A stretch of 64,000 bases of DNA from Sphingopyxis sp. OAS728 (GCF_014873485.1 NZ_JADBDT010000001.1:4582501-4646500), one strand, 5' to 3'. Numbered from the stretch's first letter, positions 15,772 through 24,422 are shown. A program made the numbers and translations. Notes: generated from the letters alone by a model not told the origin.

Positions 15772-16173
15772 TCAGGGCGGCGTGAGCTTCACCTCGGGCA
15801 GCGCGTCCAGCCGGGCTTTGGTCAACGTCGTTTGCAAATTCGTGTCGTCGCCATCGACGACAGGTTTAAGGCCGAGGATCGGAACATTGACATAGTGTTC
15901 ACCGGGCCCGTCGAGTTCGACCAGCAGCCGGTCGACCTTGTCCTCGCGGTCGCGCAGAACCTGTGTGACATCGCCGAGCTCCTTACCGTCCGTTCCCACC
16001 AGGTCTGCGTCGATCAGTTGCGCTTCGCTAAGCCCGAGCGCGGCGGGAATCGGACCTGCGACCGTCGCACTGGTCTCGGCTGCTTTCTCGATCTTCTGTT
16101 CCGCCGCGTCATTGCTGTCGGAGCAGCCGGCGAGCAGCAAGAGGGAGGCGGAGGCCAGGAGGAAATAGCGCAT
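15772..16173 (-). CDS. PRC-barrel-like lipoprotein
   Basis: A 133-residue lipoprotein with lipobox LAGC near residue 17, then a charged linker and a domain IDADLVGTDGKELGDVTQVLRD followed by DRLLVELDG and VNVPILGLKPV, the pattern of PRC-barrel domains found in small envelope proteins. ATG 16173 has AAGGAA five bases upstream; the longer frame (to 16275) would bury the leader. Function unknown; the neighbouring genes on the same strand are also small envelope proteins. Confidence 0.7.
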   Translation of the reverse strand: MRYFLLASASLLLLAGCSDSNDAAEQKIEKAAETSATVAGPIPAALGLSEAQLIDADLVGTDGKELGDVTQVLRDREDKVDRLLVELDGPGEHYVNVPILGLKPVVDGDDTNLQTTLTKARLDALPEVKLTPP

Positions 16174-16357
16174 CGAGGTTCCTTTCGGTGATGCTCGGAA
16201 ACGCCCTCCCGCCAAAACGGTTGCGAAACTGCGGCGCCGGGCAGCGAGTTTGCGCCCGAGGGCACCGGCCGCCAAGTGGAATAGTGCGCGCGCCGCGGCC
16301 GCTCTTTCACCCGGGGGTTGGGCGTGATCCTGCCACCTTAGGCGGATGCCTCTCGCC

Positions 16358-16840
16358 TTAGTGGGCTGGTTGAGGAGGCGGCGCTGGAGGCAGAGTCACG
16401 CCTTTCATCACCAGGCTGGTAGCTCCCAGAATAAGCGCGTCTTCGACCACGCCCGTGGGTTTTTGTCCATAGCGAGCGATGGCCTTCACCCTGAGGTGAA
16501 AGGTCACATAAGCTGCGCCGACCGCGCCTGCGACGCCAAGCAATGCGGCAAGTGCGCGTTGCTCGCGCGGTGCAATCGACATGCCGGCAATTGCACCGGT
16601 TACGATGCGAGCTGCCATTCCGGCGGCAACCGTCCGGTCGGGCGCCGATTCCATCTTGTCTCCCGCGAGTTCGCCGGCGGCGAGCGCTTTCGTGCCTGCG
16701 GCCACGAGCGGGTTGGCAATAATCGCTGGGGCAGCGCTAGCTGCGGGCAGAGTGCCCTTGTGTGCGGCATCGCTCACCGCAGCGAGCGGCGTCATCGATC
16801 GCGAGCCTGCGATTGCGCCGAGAAGAAGCGAGCGGAACAA
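16358..16840 (-). CDS. DUF4126-like membrane protein
   Basis: About 160 residues, rich in Ala and Gly, with an opening FRSLLLGAIAGSRSMTPLAAV that is characteristic of DUF4126 membrane proteins. Further segments, near 78-95 and 98-118, are hydrophobic, and a Pro-rich tail closes it. Only TTG starts are available: 16840 has GGAG at a seven-base spacing, 16846 has it too close, so 16840 is preferred. Role unknown. Confidence 0.7.
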   Translation of the reverse strand: MFRSLLLGAIAGSRSMTPLAAVSDAAHKGTLPAASAAPAIIANPLVAAGTKALAAGELAGDKMESAPDRTVAAGMAARIVTGAIAGMSIAPREQRALAALLGVAGAVGAAYVTFHLRVKAIARYGQKPTGVVEDALILGATSLVMKGVTLPPAPPPQPAH

Positions 16841-16869
16841 AGTCAATCTCCGTCAATTTGGATTGGCGA

Positions 16870-17076
16870 TTACCGCCGCTGAAGCGCGCCCGCTTTATGA
16901 CCGGCACGCTTTCCCGCTCCAGTTGCAACAAGATATTCGGGATTTTCGGCGGATGCTGCGACGTGGTGGCCCTTGATCTCGAGCGGCGCGGTGACTTTCT
17001 TCACGACCTTGCCTTGCGCCGTGCCGCCATGGCTTTTCCATATGACCTCGTCACCGGCTTTGAACTTGTCTGGCAT
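16870..17076 (-). CDS. DUF2945 (hypervirulence-associated TUDOR) protein
   Basis: A 68-residue protein, wholly the DUF2945 domain: KFKAGDEVIWKSHGGTAQGKVVKKV, then IKGHHVAASAENPEYLVAT and HKAGAL near the end. The family is a small SH3/Tudor-like fold of unknown role, common in sphingomonads. ATG 17076 has AGGAG six bases upstream; the frame is open far beyond but the extension has no homology. Transcribed toward the DUF4126-like gene, 29 bases away. Confidence 0.85.
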   Translation of the reverse strand: MPDKFKAGDEVIWKSHGGTAQGKVVKKVTAPLEIKGHHVAASAENPEYLVATGAGKRAGHKAGALQRR

Positions 17077-17102
17077 CTTCAACTCCTGTGGAGAAAGAGC
17101 CC

Positions 17103-17282
17103 ATGAGCGCAGTGAAAGTTCCGCGGGATTGTGAACGCTGTCTGCGCATGCGTTGGTCTCGCATGGGTCCGCTCGACAAATTTCATCGCGACGCAGAAAC
17201 CGAACTTGCCTTTCTTCGCACGCGCGCCGCCGACACTCACGCGGGAAACGTCGTCGTTCCGGCAGACATGGATCGTGAGTAA
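17103..17282 (+). CDS. small hypothetical protein
   Basis: A 59-residue frame opening MSAVKVPRDCERCLRM with GAGAAAGAG three bases before ATG. It has a C-x-x-C pair and is charged throughout, with no membrane segment. It is divergent from the DUF2945 gene with 26 bases between starts. I do not recognise it, and chance cannot be excluded. Confidence 0.25.
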   Translation: MSAVKVPRDCERCLRMRWSRMGPLDKFHRDAETELAFLRTRAADTHAGNVVVPADMDRE

Positions 17283-17790
17283 GCGGTCCGGTTGTTGGAG
17301 GGCCTTGCAGCCCGTTTTGCGGCTGAGATGGAGCGAGTGCGGACGGCGATATCCACGCGTCGCACAAACGGGATGCAGCGCCTACAGCGTGATTGAGCCG
17401 ATACCGTCTTGCAGCGCGGAGGTTGTGACTTGGTCAGCTCAGTTCTGAAAACCGATTTCTTGCAAGTAACGTTTCGACCTACCGGGATTTTTGCACGTCT
17501 GGTCACTCGCGGGGTCTTCTAAGGGCCTCTAGCGCGGAAAAAAAAGAAAAAAATATTTAATTTCAACTGTTTGTATGCAGAGTTTGAATCCCTCCTCCGC
17601 TACCAACTTGCCAAGTCATTGAAGTCCTGAGCGTGGTTACCGCCATTTGCTTGTGAATCGCGGTTCAATCATCGGCGTTTGGGGTGTCATTGACCGCATC
17701 GCGCCTGATGTCGGACATTTAACAAGTGCCAGAATGGCCGAAAGTGGCCGCGTCGTTCGTTATCGAGGTGTCTGCAATCGGCCAAGAGTT
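17283..17790. other. non-coding stretch with tRNA 3'-end fragment
   Basis: No convincing gene in about 510 bases. Near 17540-17565 there is an A-rich run, followed by a sequence like the 3' end of a tRNA (listed separately). The rest shows no motif that I can support. It looks like a former insertion point. Confidence 0.45.
17580..17605 (+). other. tRNA 3'-end-like fragment (possible attachment site)
   Basis: GAGTTTGAATCCCTC is a T-loop and stem half, followed by the 7-base CTCCGCT, discriminator A and CCA: exactly the 3' third of a tRNA. The 5' partner AGCGGAG and the rest of a cloverleaf are not found in the preceding 100 bases, and the 5' half of the T stem is imperfect. Integrative elements leave such copies at their ends. 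The nearest integrase trace, at 10083-10508, is 7 kb away, so a link is uncertain. Confidence 0.4.
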
Positions 17791-17817
17791 GAAAAGACCC
17801 CGGGCCTTTAGTCCCGG
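17791..17817 (-). terminator. probable intrinsic terminator of the TbpB-like gene
   Basis: Reading the minus strand, CCGGG, an 8-base loop and CCCGG form a stem, followed by GGTCTTTTC. It starts 15 bases beyond the stop of the gene at 17832, a normal position. The stem is short and the T run is only four, so efficiency may be modest. Confidence 0.5.
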
Positions 17818-17831
17818 CAAGCGTCGCTGAG

Positions 17832-18809
17832 CTAATATTGTTTACCCCCAGCAACCGCGGCGAGCTTACCTCCGCTCGCGTTACTCAAAGTCATCGCAAT
17901 GCCGAGTTCGCGCCCCCGCGGCCCGAATACCGCGCCCGAAAATGTGCCCGAATAGGGACCGGTGATGTTGCCCGTCACTCTGCTGGATCCCATGTTCACT
18001 GTGCCGCTGAACGTCATCACGAGAGGCTGTGCCCCTGCCGGTGCGTTTGGAGCGGGTTGAAACGTCCAGGTGCCGCTGATTGCACCGGTCACCCAATCTA
18101 CCGTGAGAAGGATGCCCTCCGCTCCCCCGAAAATATATCCCGTGAGGTCGGTCGGCAGCGACCCGCTTGGCAAATTGAACCGGTAAGTTCCAGTCGTTGG
18201 CAGATCTGAGGGTACAGTCGTTGTGCCGAAAATCGACGCGTAGTTCCGGGTGACCGAGTTGAGCGCACTATTACCATTGCCCTCGTATGAAGACCAGCTC
18301 ACAGCCCCCAGATAGCGTGTGTAATCCGCGGTCGCCGGGTTTACGCGGAAGTGGCTTCGGACGAATTCAAAATCTGCGGTCCTATCGGTGGGTATCAGAT
18401 CCTGAAACAAAGACGAAGTGACGGGCCCATAGCTTCGCTCGTCTGAAAACCACCTCACAATGTAGGTCTTTGTGGAAGCAGTGTAGATAAAGCCAGCGGC
18501 GCGGGTCTCTGGCGCGAGGTCCGCCGTATAGACCGACGTCCCTATCGTACCCGCCGGCGCCCCTAAAGGAGGCGCCGTATAGGTGTTGACAACCCGCACT
18601 CCCCAGCCGGGATAATCGCGATTTGCCGTAAAATCTGTCGCTTCCAAATAAGTTGGCGACGGTGTCGGGGTTGGAGTGGGGGTGGGCGTGGGAGTCGGAG
18701 TGGGCGCCACAACCACGGGCGGAGCGGTCGACCCCGAATTCCCGCTGCCCCCGCAACCACTAAGGCTCAGCACCGCAACAGCAGCAGCGGTTGGTCGCCA
18801 GATGCGCAT
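17832..18809 (-). CDS. TbpB-like surface lipoprotein with Pro-Thr linker
   Basis: A 325-residue lipoprotein: lipobox LSGC at residue 19, then a Gly/Ser stretch, about eight Pro-Thr dipeptides (residues 36-52) as a rigid stalk, and a beta-rich body. The last 90 residues (GTWTF, MTFSGTVNMGSSRVTGNITGPYSG, FSGAVFGPRGRELGIAMTLS) match the small beta-barrel of transferrin-binding-protein-like proteins, whose FxGP-x-x-x-E-x-G motif is clear. Such proteins sit on the cell surface and bind host proteins, heme or metals; the ligand here is unknown. The Pro-Thr stretch is encoded by an imperfect GT-rich repeat (about 18655-18710). Confidence 0.7.
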   Translation of the reverse strand: MRIWRPTAAAVAVLSLSGCGGSGNSGSTAPPVVVAPTPTPTPTPTPTPTPSPTYLEATDFTANRDYPGWGVRVVNTYTAPPLGAPAGTIGTSVYTADLAPETRAAGFIYTASTKTYIVRWFSDERSYGPVTSSLFQDLIPTDRTADFEFVRSHFRVNPATADYTRYLGAVSWSSYEGNGNSALNSVTRNYASIFGTTTVPSDLPTTGTYRFNLPSGSLPTDLTGYIFGGAEGILLTVDWVTGAISGTWTFQPAPNAPAGAQPLVMTFSGTVNMGSSRVTGNITGPYSGTFSGAVFGPRGRELGIAMTLSNASGGKLAAVAGGKQY

Positions 18810-19184
18810 TGTGTCTCTCCCCCTGACACGCCCAACTCATCGGTTATTTTTCAATGATTAAGCGATGGGCCGCAATAGGCAAATATTTTCCTCACCATGG
18901 TGTGCGTGGATGTCGCGGTTCGAAAATCCTGTCGACTGTGATGGGCGCCGAGTGGTGCGCGACAACCCGCGGGCTAATGCTCTAACCGCAGGGCGACGAA
19001 GTGGAGCTGTAGCCCGCGCGCCCCTCCGCGCGGGATTCTGACGAATGGCAGCTATCTTGGACTGGCGCCCGGAACCTGCCATTCCGCAACCGGCCAGTGA
19101 CCGCTATCCAAGAGCATCTCGTTTACACCGAGAGGGTCGACTATCGGCTAGGAACCGAAGCACAGATTTCCTTGAGATGCGGAG
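18810..19184. other. non-coding stretch with an 8-bp perfect hairpin
   Basis: No gene seen in 375 bases. At 19013-19034, CCCGCGCG and CGCGCGGG form a perfect stem around a 6-base loop without a following T run; it lies 150 bases beyond the TetR gene stop and could end its transcript. The part next to 18809 should hold the promoter of the lipoprotein gene. Confidence 0.45.
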
Positions 19185-19838
19185 CTATTCACGTCGGTCA
19201 CCCAATATTACTTGTTCGATACCGGCCAGCACCACTGCCAGCCCGTCGTCGAACAATTCCTGCTCGCTGCCAACAGTCTGCGACACCATGTTCATTTCGT
19301 CCGCCACATCGGCGCTGAAATAGTCCGCCAGCATATCGCGCGCCTGCTCGGTGGAATATTTGCCCGCCGGATTGGCGTTGGCGGACTCTCCCCGGCAGAC
19401 GGCCCAGTTGCTGACCACGAGATTGGCACGCATGGCGTCGGATTTCTGCCAGCCCAGTTCTTCGAGCCGGGTGAAGGTCAGCCGTAGCAATTGCAGGCCG
19501 ACACGCCGGACGACGATGTTCGATTCGATGAACCAGCCCGGGTGCGAATACCCTAACTGGTAAAACCAGATGGCCACGTCGGTCAGCACGTCGCGCCAAG
19601 TCGCGGCCGCCATGATATCCGGCAGTCCCATCTCGGCAACCGCGCGCTCGGTCAGTGCGTCGAGCAGCACCTGCCGGGCCGGGAAATAATAATAGATGGT
19701 CTTCACCGAGATGCCGAGCGCATCGGCGAGCGAAGTGAGCTGTAACTCGGCGGGCTCCCACCGTTCGGCCGCGTCGAGGATCTCGTCGCGCGTCACCTTC
19801 GGCGGGCGGCCCATGCGTTTGATGATGGTCTCGGTCAT
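19185..19838 (-). CDS. TetR family transcriptional regulator
   Basis: A 217-residue regulator. The N-terminal DNA-binding domain has RDEILDAAERW, LTSLADALGISVKTIYYYFPARQVLLDAL (residues 14-62), the standard TetR helix-turn-helix ending in YYYF. The C-terminal 150 residues form the ligand-binding, dimerising part. It is divergent from an S9 peptidase gene; their 114-base gap holds a perfect 15-bp palindrome that is the likely operator, so it probably represses the peptidase and itself until a substrate-derived ligand is present. Confidence 0.88.
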   Translation of the reverse strand: MTETIIKRMGRPPKVTRDEILDAAERWEPAELQLTSLADALGISVKTIYYYFPARQVLLDALTERAVAEMGLPDIMAAATWRDVLTDVAIWFYQLGYSHPGWFIESNIVVRRVGLQLLRLTFTRLEELGWQKSDAMRANLVVSNWAVCRGESANANPAGKYSTEQARDMLADYFSADVADEMNMVSQTVGSEQELFDDGLAVVLAGIEQVILGDRRE

Positions 19839-19868
19839 ATAGCCCTCTTGACACTTTTTAGAAGTCGG

Positions 19869-19883
19869 GAAAATAGTATTTTC
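19869..19883. promoter_or_regulatory. 15-bp perfect palindrome, likely TetR operator
   Basis: GAAAATA, one base, then TATTTTC. It lies between the divergent TetR and S9 peptidase genes, 15-20 bases downstream of a TTGACA (19848-19853) directed at the peptidase, so a repressor bound here would cover the -10 region. Confidence 0.55.
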
Positions 19884-19952
19884 AGCAGTCGAGAGAAAAG
19901 TCGAATTCGGTGCCTCATATCACAGCGGATTCGGCAAGCAGAGGAAAGATCT

Positions 19953-21956
19953 ATGACCGAGACGATGGATGCCGCCGTGCCGGACGATTATCGCTGGCTG
20001 GAGGAGGATGCGGACGCTGCGGTGATTGCATGGCAGACGAAAGCGAACGACACGACGGTGGCCGAACTCGCCGCGTCCCCCAACGCCGCGCGCGTTGCCG
20101 CCGCGGTGAATGCGACGTTCGAGGACCTCTTCGCCGCGACCGCGCCCGAACGTTTCGGCGATAGCTGGTTCCGCAAGGTCCAGGTCGAAGGCCGCCCCAA
20201 TCTGGTGCTGACGGTTTCGCCCAGCCCGACCGAAGCGGGCCGCGTGCTTGTCGACCCGAGCGATCATGGCCCGGCCGCGACGATCACCATCTGCCATCCC
20301 TCGCCGGACGGGACGCTGCTGTTCGTCGGCATCAGCGTCGATCAGGCGGTCGCCTATCGCGTCCTGAGCGTCGCGGACGGCAACGTCGTGCGCGAATTTC
20401 CGTCGATCGCCGGTTATGCGCTGGGCGCGTGGGCGCACGACAACAGCGGCTTCTTTTATTCGGTCCTCGGCATGAAGACGCTCGCCGACGGTCAGGTCGC
20501 GCCGCAATATGACGTCTGGTGGCAGCCGCTGTCGGGCGAGGCCGAATTGCAGCCTACCGAGCTCGACTTTCCCTTCGGCTGGCCGGTGATGTCGGCCGAT
20601 GGCCGCTGGGTGTCGGTGCTGGCCAACCAGACCGCGCCGCGCCCGCGCTGGATCAAACGTACGGACGGCGGCAACTGGATCCGCGTGCTGGCGGAGGACG
20701 GCGGCCCGGCCGGTTCGATGTACAAGGGGCGGTTTGTTGGCGACGAATATTGGGCGATCACCGATGATGTTTCAGGCTGGTGCCGGCTGGTCGCGATCCC
20801 CGCCGACAGCTTCGACGATCGCGCCAAATGGCGCGAATTGATCGCAGCCCGCGAGGAGCTCAAGCTGGTCTCGATCACCCTGTGCGGCAAATATGTCGCG
20901 CTCACCACCATCGAGGGCGGTGTGATGCGGCTCAAGTCGCTCGACCTGCAGGGCCGCGACCTCGGCTATCTGCCGCTTCCCGATGACGGTGCCTTCGGGC
21001 TGATGGGGTTTGGCTTTATCGCCGCGATCATGTCCGATGTCGTCGGTCCCGACGGCGATTCCTGTGTGTTCCTTCACAGCAGCCTGACCTCCGGCTGCGG
21101 CGTTTACCGTGCTGACCTTCGCGAGTTGACGGTCGAAGAGTTGGAGGCGTCAGCGCATCCGCTGAGCGATCGTGAACTGGAGCGCCTGAGCGCGACCGGC
21201 CCGAACGGCCCTGTCACCTATTGGGTGCTGCGCAAGCGGTCGACCCCGCTCGACGGCAGCGCGCCGACGATCGTCACCGGCTATGGCGGCTTTAACGCGC
21301 CCTGGATCCCCAGCTATTCGGCGATGGGCGCGGCGTGGACCGAGCTGGGCGGCCTGTGGGTCCATACCCAGCTACGCGGCGGCGGCGAGCGTGACACCGA
21401 ATTCTGGAATCAGGGCCGGATGCACCGCAAGCAGGGCACGTTCGACGATATGTTCGCGGTGATCGAGGATCTCCATGCGCGCGGTTTCGCGACGCCCGAA
21501 CGCACCGGCGTGATCGGTTCGTCCAACGGCGGCCTGTTGACCTGCGCGGTGTTCACCCAGCGTCCCGACCTGATCGGCGCCGCGGTGGCGCAGGTGCCGG
21601 TGTGCGATCTGGTCAACCTTGCCCGCGATCCGGTGCCGCTGAATATCGTGAAGGCCGATTATGGCGACCCGGCGATTGCCGAGGATGCGGCGGCGATGCG
21701 CGCCTATTCGCCCGTCCACCGGGTCCGTACCGGGACGCATTATCCGGCCCTGCTGTGCGATGCGGGGGCCGCCGACACGACCTGCCCGCCGTGGCATGCG
21801 CGTAAGATGATCGCGGCGGCGGAAGCCGCGAACAGCTCCGATCGCCGTATCCGCCTGCGCGTGCGCGAAGGCGCTGGACACAATACGATGACACGCGAAC
21901 TGTTCATCGAGCGAGATGTGGAGGAGCTCACCTTCTTTTACGATGAACTGAGCTGA
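19953..21956 (+). CDS. S9 family prolyl oligopeptidase
   Basis: A 667-residue S9A peptidase without signal peptide, so presumably cytoplasmic. The N-terminal YRWLEEDADAAV and the following beta-propeller (to about 420) limit access to small peptides. The catalytic domain has GYGGFN near 440, LRGGGERD (oxyanion side), GSSNGGLLT with Ser524, the Asp in DAGAADTTC and His643 in GAGHN. ATG 19953 has AGAGGAAAG upstream; the frame runs 35 codons further without homology. Very close to the peptidase at 54150-56171, including the same Ser position. Likely controlled by the divergent TetR protein. Confidence 0.9.
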   Translation: MTETMDAAVPDDYRWLEEDADAAVIAWQTKANDTTVAELAASPNAARVAAAVNATFEDLFAATAPERFGDSWFRKVQVEGRPNLVLTVSPSPTEAGRVLVDPSDHGPAATITICHPSPDGTLLFVGISVDQAVAYRVLSVADGNVVREFPSIAGYALGAWAHDNSGFFYSVLGMKTLADGQVAPQYDVWWQPLSGEAELQPTELDFPFGWPVMSADGRWVSVLANQTAPRPRWIKRTDGGNWIRVLAEDGGPAGSMYKGRFVGDEYWAITDDVSGWCRLVAIPADSFDDRAKWRELIAAREELKLVSITLCGKYVALTTIEGGVMRLKSLDLQGRDLGYLPLPDDGAFGLMGFGFIAAIMSDVVGPDGDSCVFLHSSLTSGCGVYRADLRELTVEELEASAHPLSDRELERLSATGPNGPVTYWVLRKRSTPLDGSAPTIVTGYGGFNAPWIPSYSAMGAAWTELGGLWVHTQLRGGGERDTEFWNQGRMHRKQGTFDDMFAVIEDLHARGFATPERTGVIGSSNGGLLTCAVFTQRPDLIGAAVAQVPVCDLVNLARDPVPLNIVKADYGDPAIAEDAAAMRAYSPVHRVRTGTHYPALLCDAGAADTTCPPWHARKMIAAAEAANSSDRRIRLRVREGAGHNTMTRELFIERDVEELTFFYDELS

Positions 21957-21979
21957 GGTTCGGAAAGCAGCGGGAAGCG

Positions 21980-21995
21980 GGCGCCACCCGGCGCC
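21980..21995. terminator. short hairpin between convergent genes
   Basis: GGCGCC, four bases and GGCGCC can form a six-base stem in the 43-base gap between the peptidase and histidine kinase stops. No T run follows on either strand, so it is only a weak candidate terminator. Confidence 0.25.
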
Positions 21996-21999
21996 GATG

Positions 22000-22371
22000 T
22001 CAGAGAAGCGGGAGTGAAATATTGAATGCAGCACCATCGGCATAGGATTCATCCAGAGCGATTGTTCCGCCGTGCGCGTCGATGATGGCCTTACTGATCG
22101 CGAGTCCAAGTCCGGTGCCGACATGGCCTGCCTGGTGAACGCCTTCCTCCTGTGCGAAGCGCGTGAACATGCGTTGACGGAATTCCGGCCCGATTCCCGG
22201 TCCTTCGTCTACGACGCGAACCACGGCGAAATCATCTCGTCGCTCAAGACGGATCCGAACGGTAGAGCCGGACGGAGAGAATTTGCAGGCGTTCGAGATC
22301 AAATTGGAAATGACCTGATTAAACCGCGCATAATCAATCGATGCCATGAGCGCTCTGGGCGGCGCGTTCAA
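22000..22371 (-). CDS. histidine kinase, ATPase part (split gene)
   Basis: A 123-residue frame holding the whole HATPase_c domain: N box in FNQVISNLISNACKFSP, G1 box DEGPGIG, F box RMFTRFAQEEG and G2 box GTGLGLAISK. Alone it lacks the phosphorylated His. It begins at TTG 22371, overlapping the stop of the sensor/HisKA frame by 4 bases. The joint reads GVALN then stop, against LNAPPRAL in this frame, so a 5-base near-duplication (CTGAA TTGAA) has broken one gene. The two pieces might still be made by coupled translation. Confidence 0.7.
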   Translation of the reverse strand: MNAPPRALMASIDYARFNQVISNLISNACKFSPSGSTVRIRLERRDDFAVVRVVDEGPGIGPEFRQRMFTRFAQEEGVHQAGHVGTGLGLAISKAIIDAHGGTIALDESYADGAAFNISLPLL

Positions 22372-23585
22372 TTCAGCGCAACGCCATGGCGCTGCGCAAA
22401 CGGTTCATTCTGCTCGACCGCCTCGGCCAGCAGCTGGGCAATGTCTTCGACCGCAAAGGTGAAATTCATGCGGCCCGAATGCAATTTGTCCATGTCGAGC
22501 AGATCGTTCACGAGACCGGTCAGGCGCTCGGCATTCCGTAAGGCGATGGTGGCAAGCCGTGCGGCTTTGGGAGCGACTTCGCCCGCTGCACCGGCCGTGA
22601 TCAGGCCCAGTGAACCCGCGATCGCGGTGAGCGGTGTCCGCAGCTCGTGGCTCACCGTCGAAACCAGTTCGTCCTTGAGGCGGGCAATTTGCCGTTCGGT
22701 CGTGACGTCGCGAACGGTTGCGATAAATCGTCCGTCGACGAGCGTCCTGCGCCGGAATTCGATCGTCGTTCCATCGGCGCGTACGATGTCGAGGTGGCGG
22801 CTTTCCGAGCTTTGGATCGAGGCCATCATCGCGGCAACGATGTCTGAAGGGTCGCCCGGGCCAAGGTCTCCTCTTGCGGCCACGGGATATACGAGCTCTG
22901 CGGCTGTGGCCCTTTCGCGTACCGCCCCTGCGGGGTAGCCCAGCAACCTGGTGAAATCCTCGTTCCAGAGCATCAGCCTGAGATCGGCGTCGAACAGGCC
23001 GACCCCCTCGCTGACATTTTCGACGGTCAGCTTCAATAGCTCGCGCTCATTGTCGAGTTGGTGTCGATGATCCTTAGACGCAAACCGCTCGACGCGCAGC
23101 TCGACAAGATCGACGACCGTACACGCGAGATCGGCGAGCCGTTTGCGGTCCTCCAGGCTGAACTGCCGCGGCTTCGTGTCGCCGATGCACAGTGTTCCAA
23201 CCGCACGGTTGTCGACCCGCAGCGGTGCGCCCGCGTAGAAACGAAGATAGGGTGGCCCTGTCACAAGCGGATTATGCGCGAACCGGGGATCTTCCATCGC
23301 GTCCGGTACGACCGTCACGTCGCTGTCGAGGATGGCAAAGGCGCAGAAGGCGATGTCGCGCGGTGTGCCCGACACATCGAGCCCGCATGCGCCGCGAAAA
23401 CACTGCATTTCGGAACCGACGATCGACACGAGGGAAACCGGCACCTCGAACAGGCTTGCGGTCAGCCGGGCTATGCGGTCGAAGGCGGCCTCGCGCCCGA
23501 TCCCCGATAATTTATAGCGCTCGATTGCCGCCAGCCGCAGCGCCTCGTCGCCGGGTATTTTCGCGATGATGTCGTATCGGGACAT
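22368..23585 (-). CDS. histidine kinase, GAF-PAS-HisKA part (split gene)
   Basis: A 405-residue frame: GAF domain (about 25-165, with the bacterial FCAFAILDSDVTVVPD segment), PAS domain (about 185-300) and HisKA dimerisation domain with phosphorylation site His313 in VSHELRTPLT. There is no membrane segment, so it is a soluble sensor. It stops just before the ATPase domain, which lies in the next frame (22000-22371). ATG 23585 is taken as start because the GAF lead-in IERYKLSGIG follows; the frame to 23714 shows no homology. No response regulator gene is adjacent. Confidence 0.75.
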   Translation of the reverse strand: MSRYDIIAKIPGDEALRLAAIERYKLSGIGREAAFDRIARLTASLFEVPVSLVSIVGSEMQCFRGACGLDVSGTPRDIAFCAFAILDSDVTVVPDAMEDPRFAHNPLVTGPPYLRFYAGAPLRVDNRAVGTLCIGDTKPRQFSLEDRKRLADLACTVVDLVELRVERFASKDHRHQLDNERELLKLTVENVSEGVGLFDADLRLMLWNEDFTRLLGYPAGAVRERATAAELVYPVAARGDLGPGDPSDIVAAMMASIQSSESRHLDIVRADGTTIEFRRRTLVDGRFIATVRDVTTERQIARLKDELVSTVSHELRTPLTAIAGSLGLITAGAAGEVAPKAARLATIALRNAERLTGLVNDLLDMDKLHSGRMNFTFAVEDIAQLLAEAVEQNEPFAQRHGVALN

Positions 23586-24107
23586 CGACCTTCTCGTCCG
23601 TGAACAATATCTTATGCTCGAAACAACAAGGCAACACGGGGCGCGGTTCCACAAAACCATGATTGACCCAAACATGTCCCGCACCGGCACTGAAATCGAC
23701 GAAATTTGCCGCACGCGGACTCATTGCATTGTTCTGATCGCATCCCGCGGTTGCGGATGTTTTTTGAAGAGCGGCTTCATCTAGTCATTTCTCTTCGCGC
23801 ACGATCACGGTCAATTACGAACGTCCGCATGTCTGGGTTTGCCGCTTAGGAACTGCCCGTCCACCGTCGGCCATCAGCGTTCATTTGCCCATGTCTTGTT
23901 CGAGAATGGCTGATGCGCTGACGAGACCCGATGCGGCGGGCTTAAACTGAATTCTGCGTTGGCGAAGCGAGTTGGCCTGAGACTTAGTGGCAAAATGCTG
24001 ATGGGCCCAGCGCCATTGCCGGAGGTAGCGCGATGATTTTCGGTTCATTTTCCTAAAGATCTGGATATTCGTCCCGTTACCTGATCGAGCAAGAAACGGG
24101 GGGCGAT
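23586..24107. other. non-coding stretch between kinase and pilus genes
   Basis: I find no supportable gene in 522 bases. Both neighbours are divergent from it, so it should hold the kinase promoter at one end and the pilus operon promoter at the other. A minus-strand frame of 55 codons (23881-24048) has no recognisable feature. Confidence 0.4.
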
Positions 24108-24422
24108 GTGCGAAACGCAAGTTTATCGGGATTTGTAACCGCCAGCTGCGTGGCCTTGTTGGTTGCACAGGCATCCGTCGCGGGTCCGCCTCGGGCCAGC
24201 TTGGCGATCGGTGCGACGGTGGTGTCGCCATGTTCTGTCAATTCGACCGGGAACGCTTCGGCGAAAGGCGATCAACCTGTCTCCATAGCCTGCGCCAATT
24301 CCCGCAGGGCAGAAGTTCGGACGCCGATCCCGGGGAAAACCAGCGATCCGACGCCTGACTCGCCGGATCCGGCCGCTGTCGACAAGATGAGCGATCTGCG
24401 TGTCGTCGAGGTGTTTTTCTGA
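24108..24422 (+). CDS. small exported protein with spore-coat-U-like start
   Basis: A 104-residue protein with a signal peptide (cleavage near SVAG, residue 26) followed by LAIGATVVSPCSVNS, which resembles the first strand and first Cys of SCPU pilin domains, and a second Cys in VSIACANS. The rest of the domain is missing, so it is either a minimal relative or a truncated pilin. GTG 24108 has a GGGGG four bases upstream. It precedes the pilus genes by 171 bases in the same direction. Confidence 0.55.
   Translation: MRNASLSGFVTASCVALLVAQASVAGPPRASLAIGATVVSPCSVNSTGNASAKGDQPVSIACANSRRAEVRTPIPGKTSDPTPDSPDPAAVDKMSDLRVVEVFF

Noticed and set aside
18650..18715. The GT-rich repeat as a CRISPR array
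   Set aside because: Units are about 6 bases without spacers and encode the Pro-Thr stretch of a lipoprotein.
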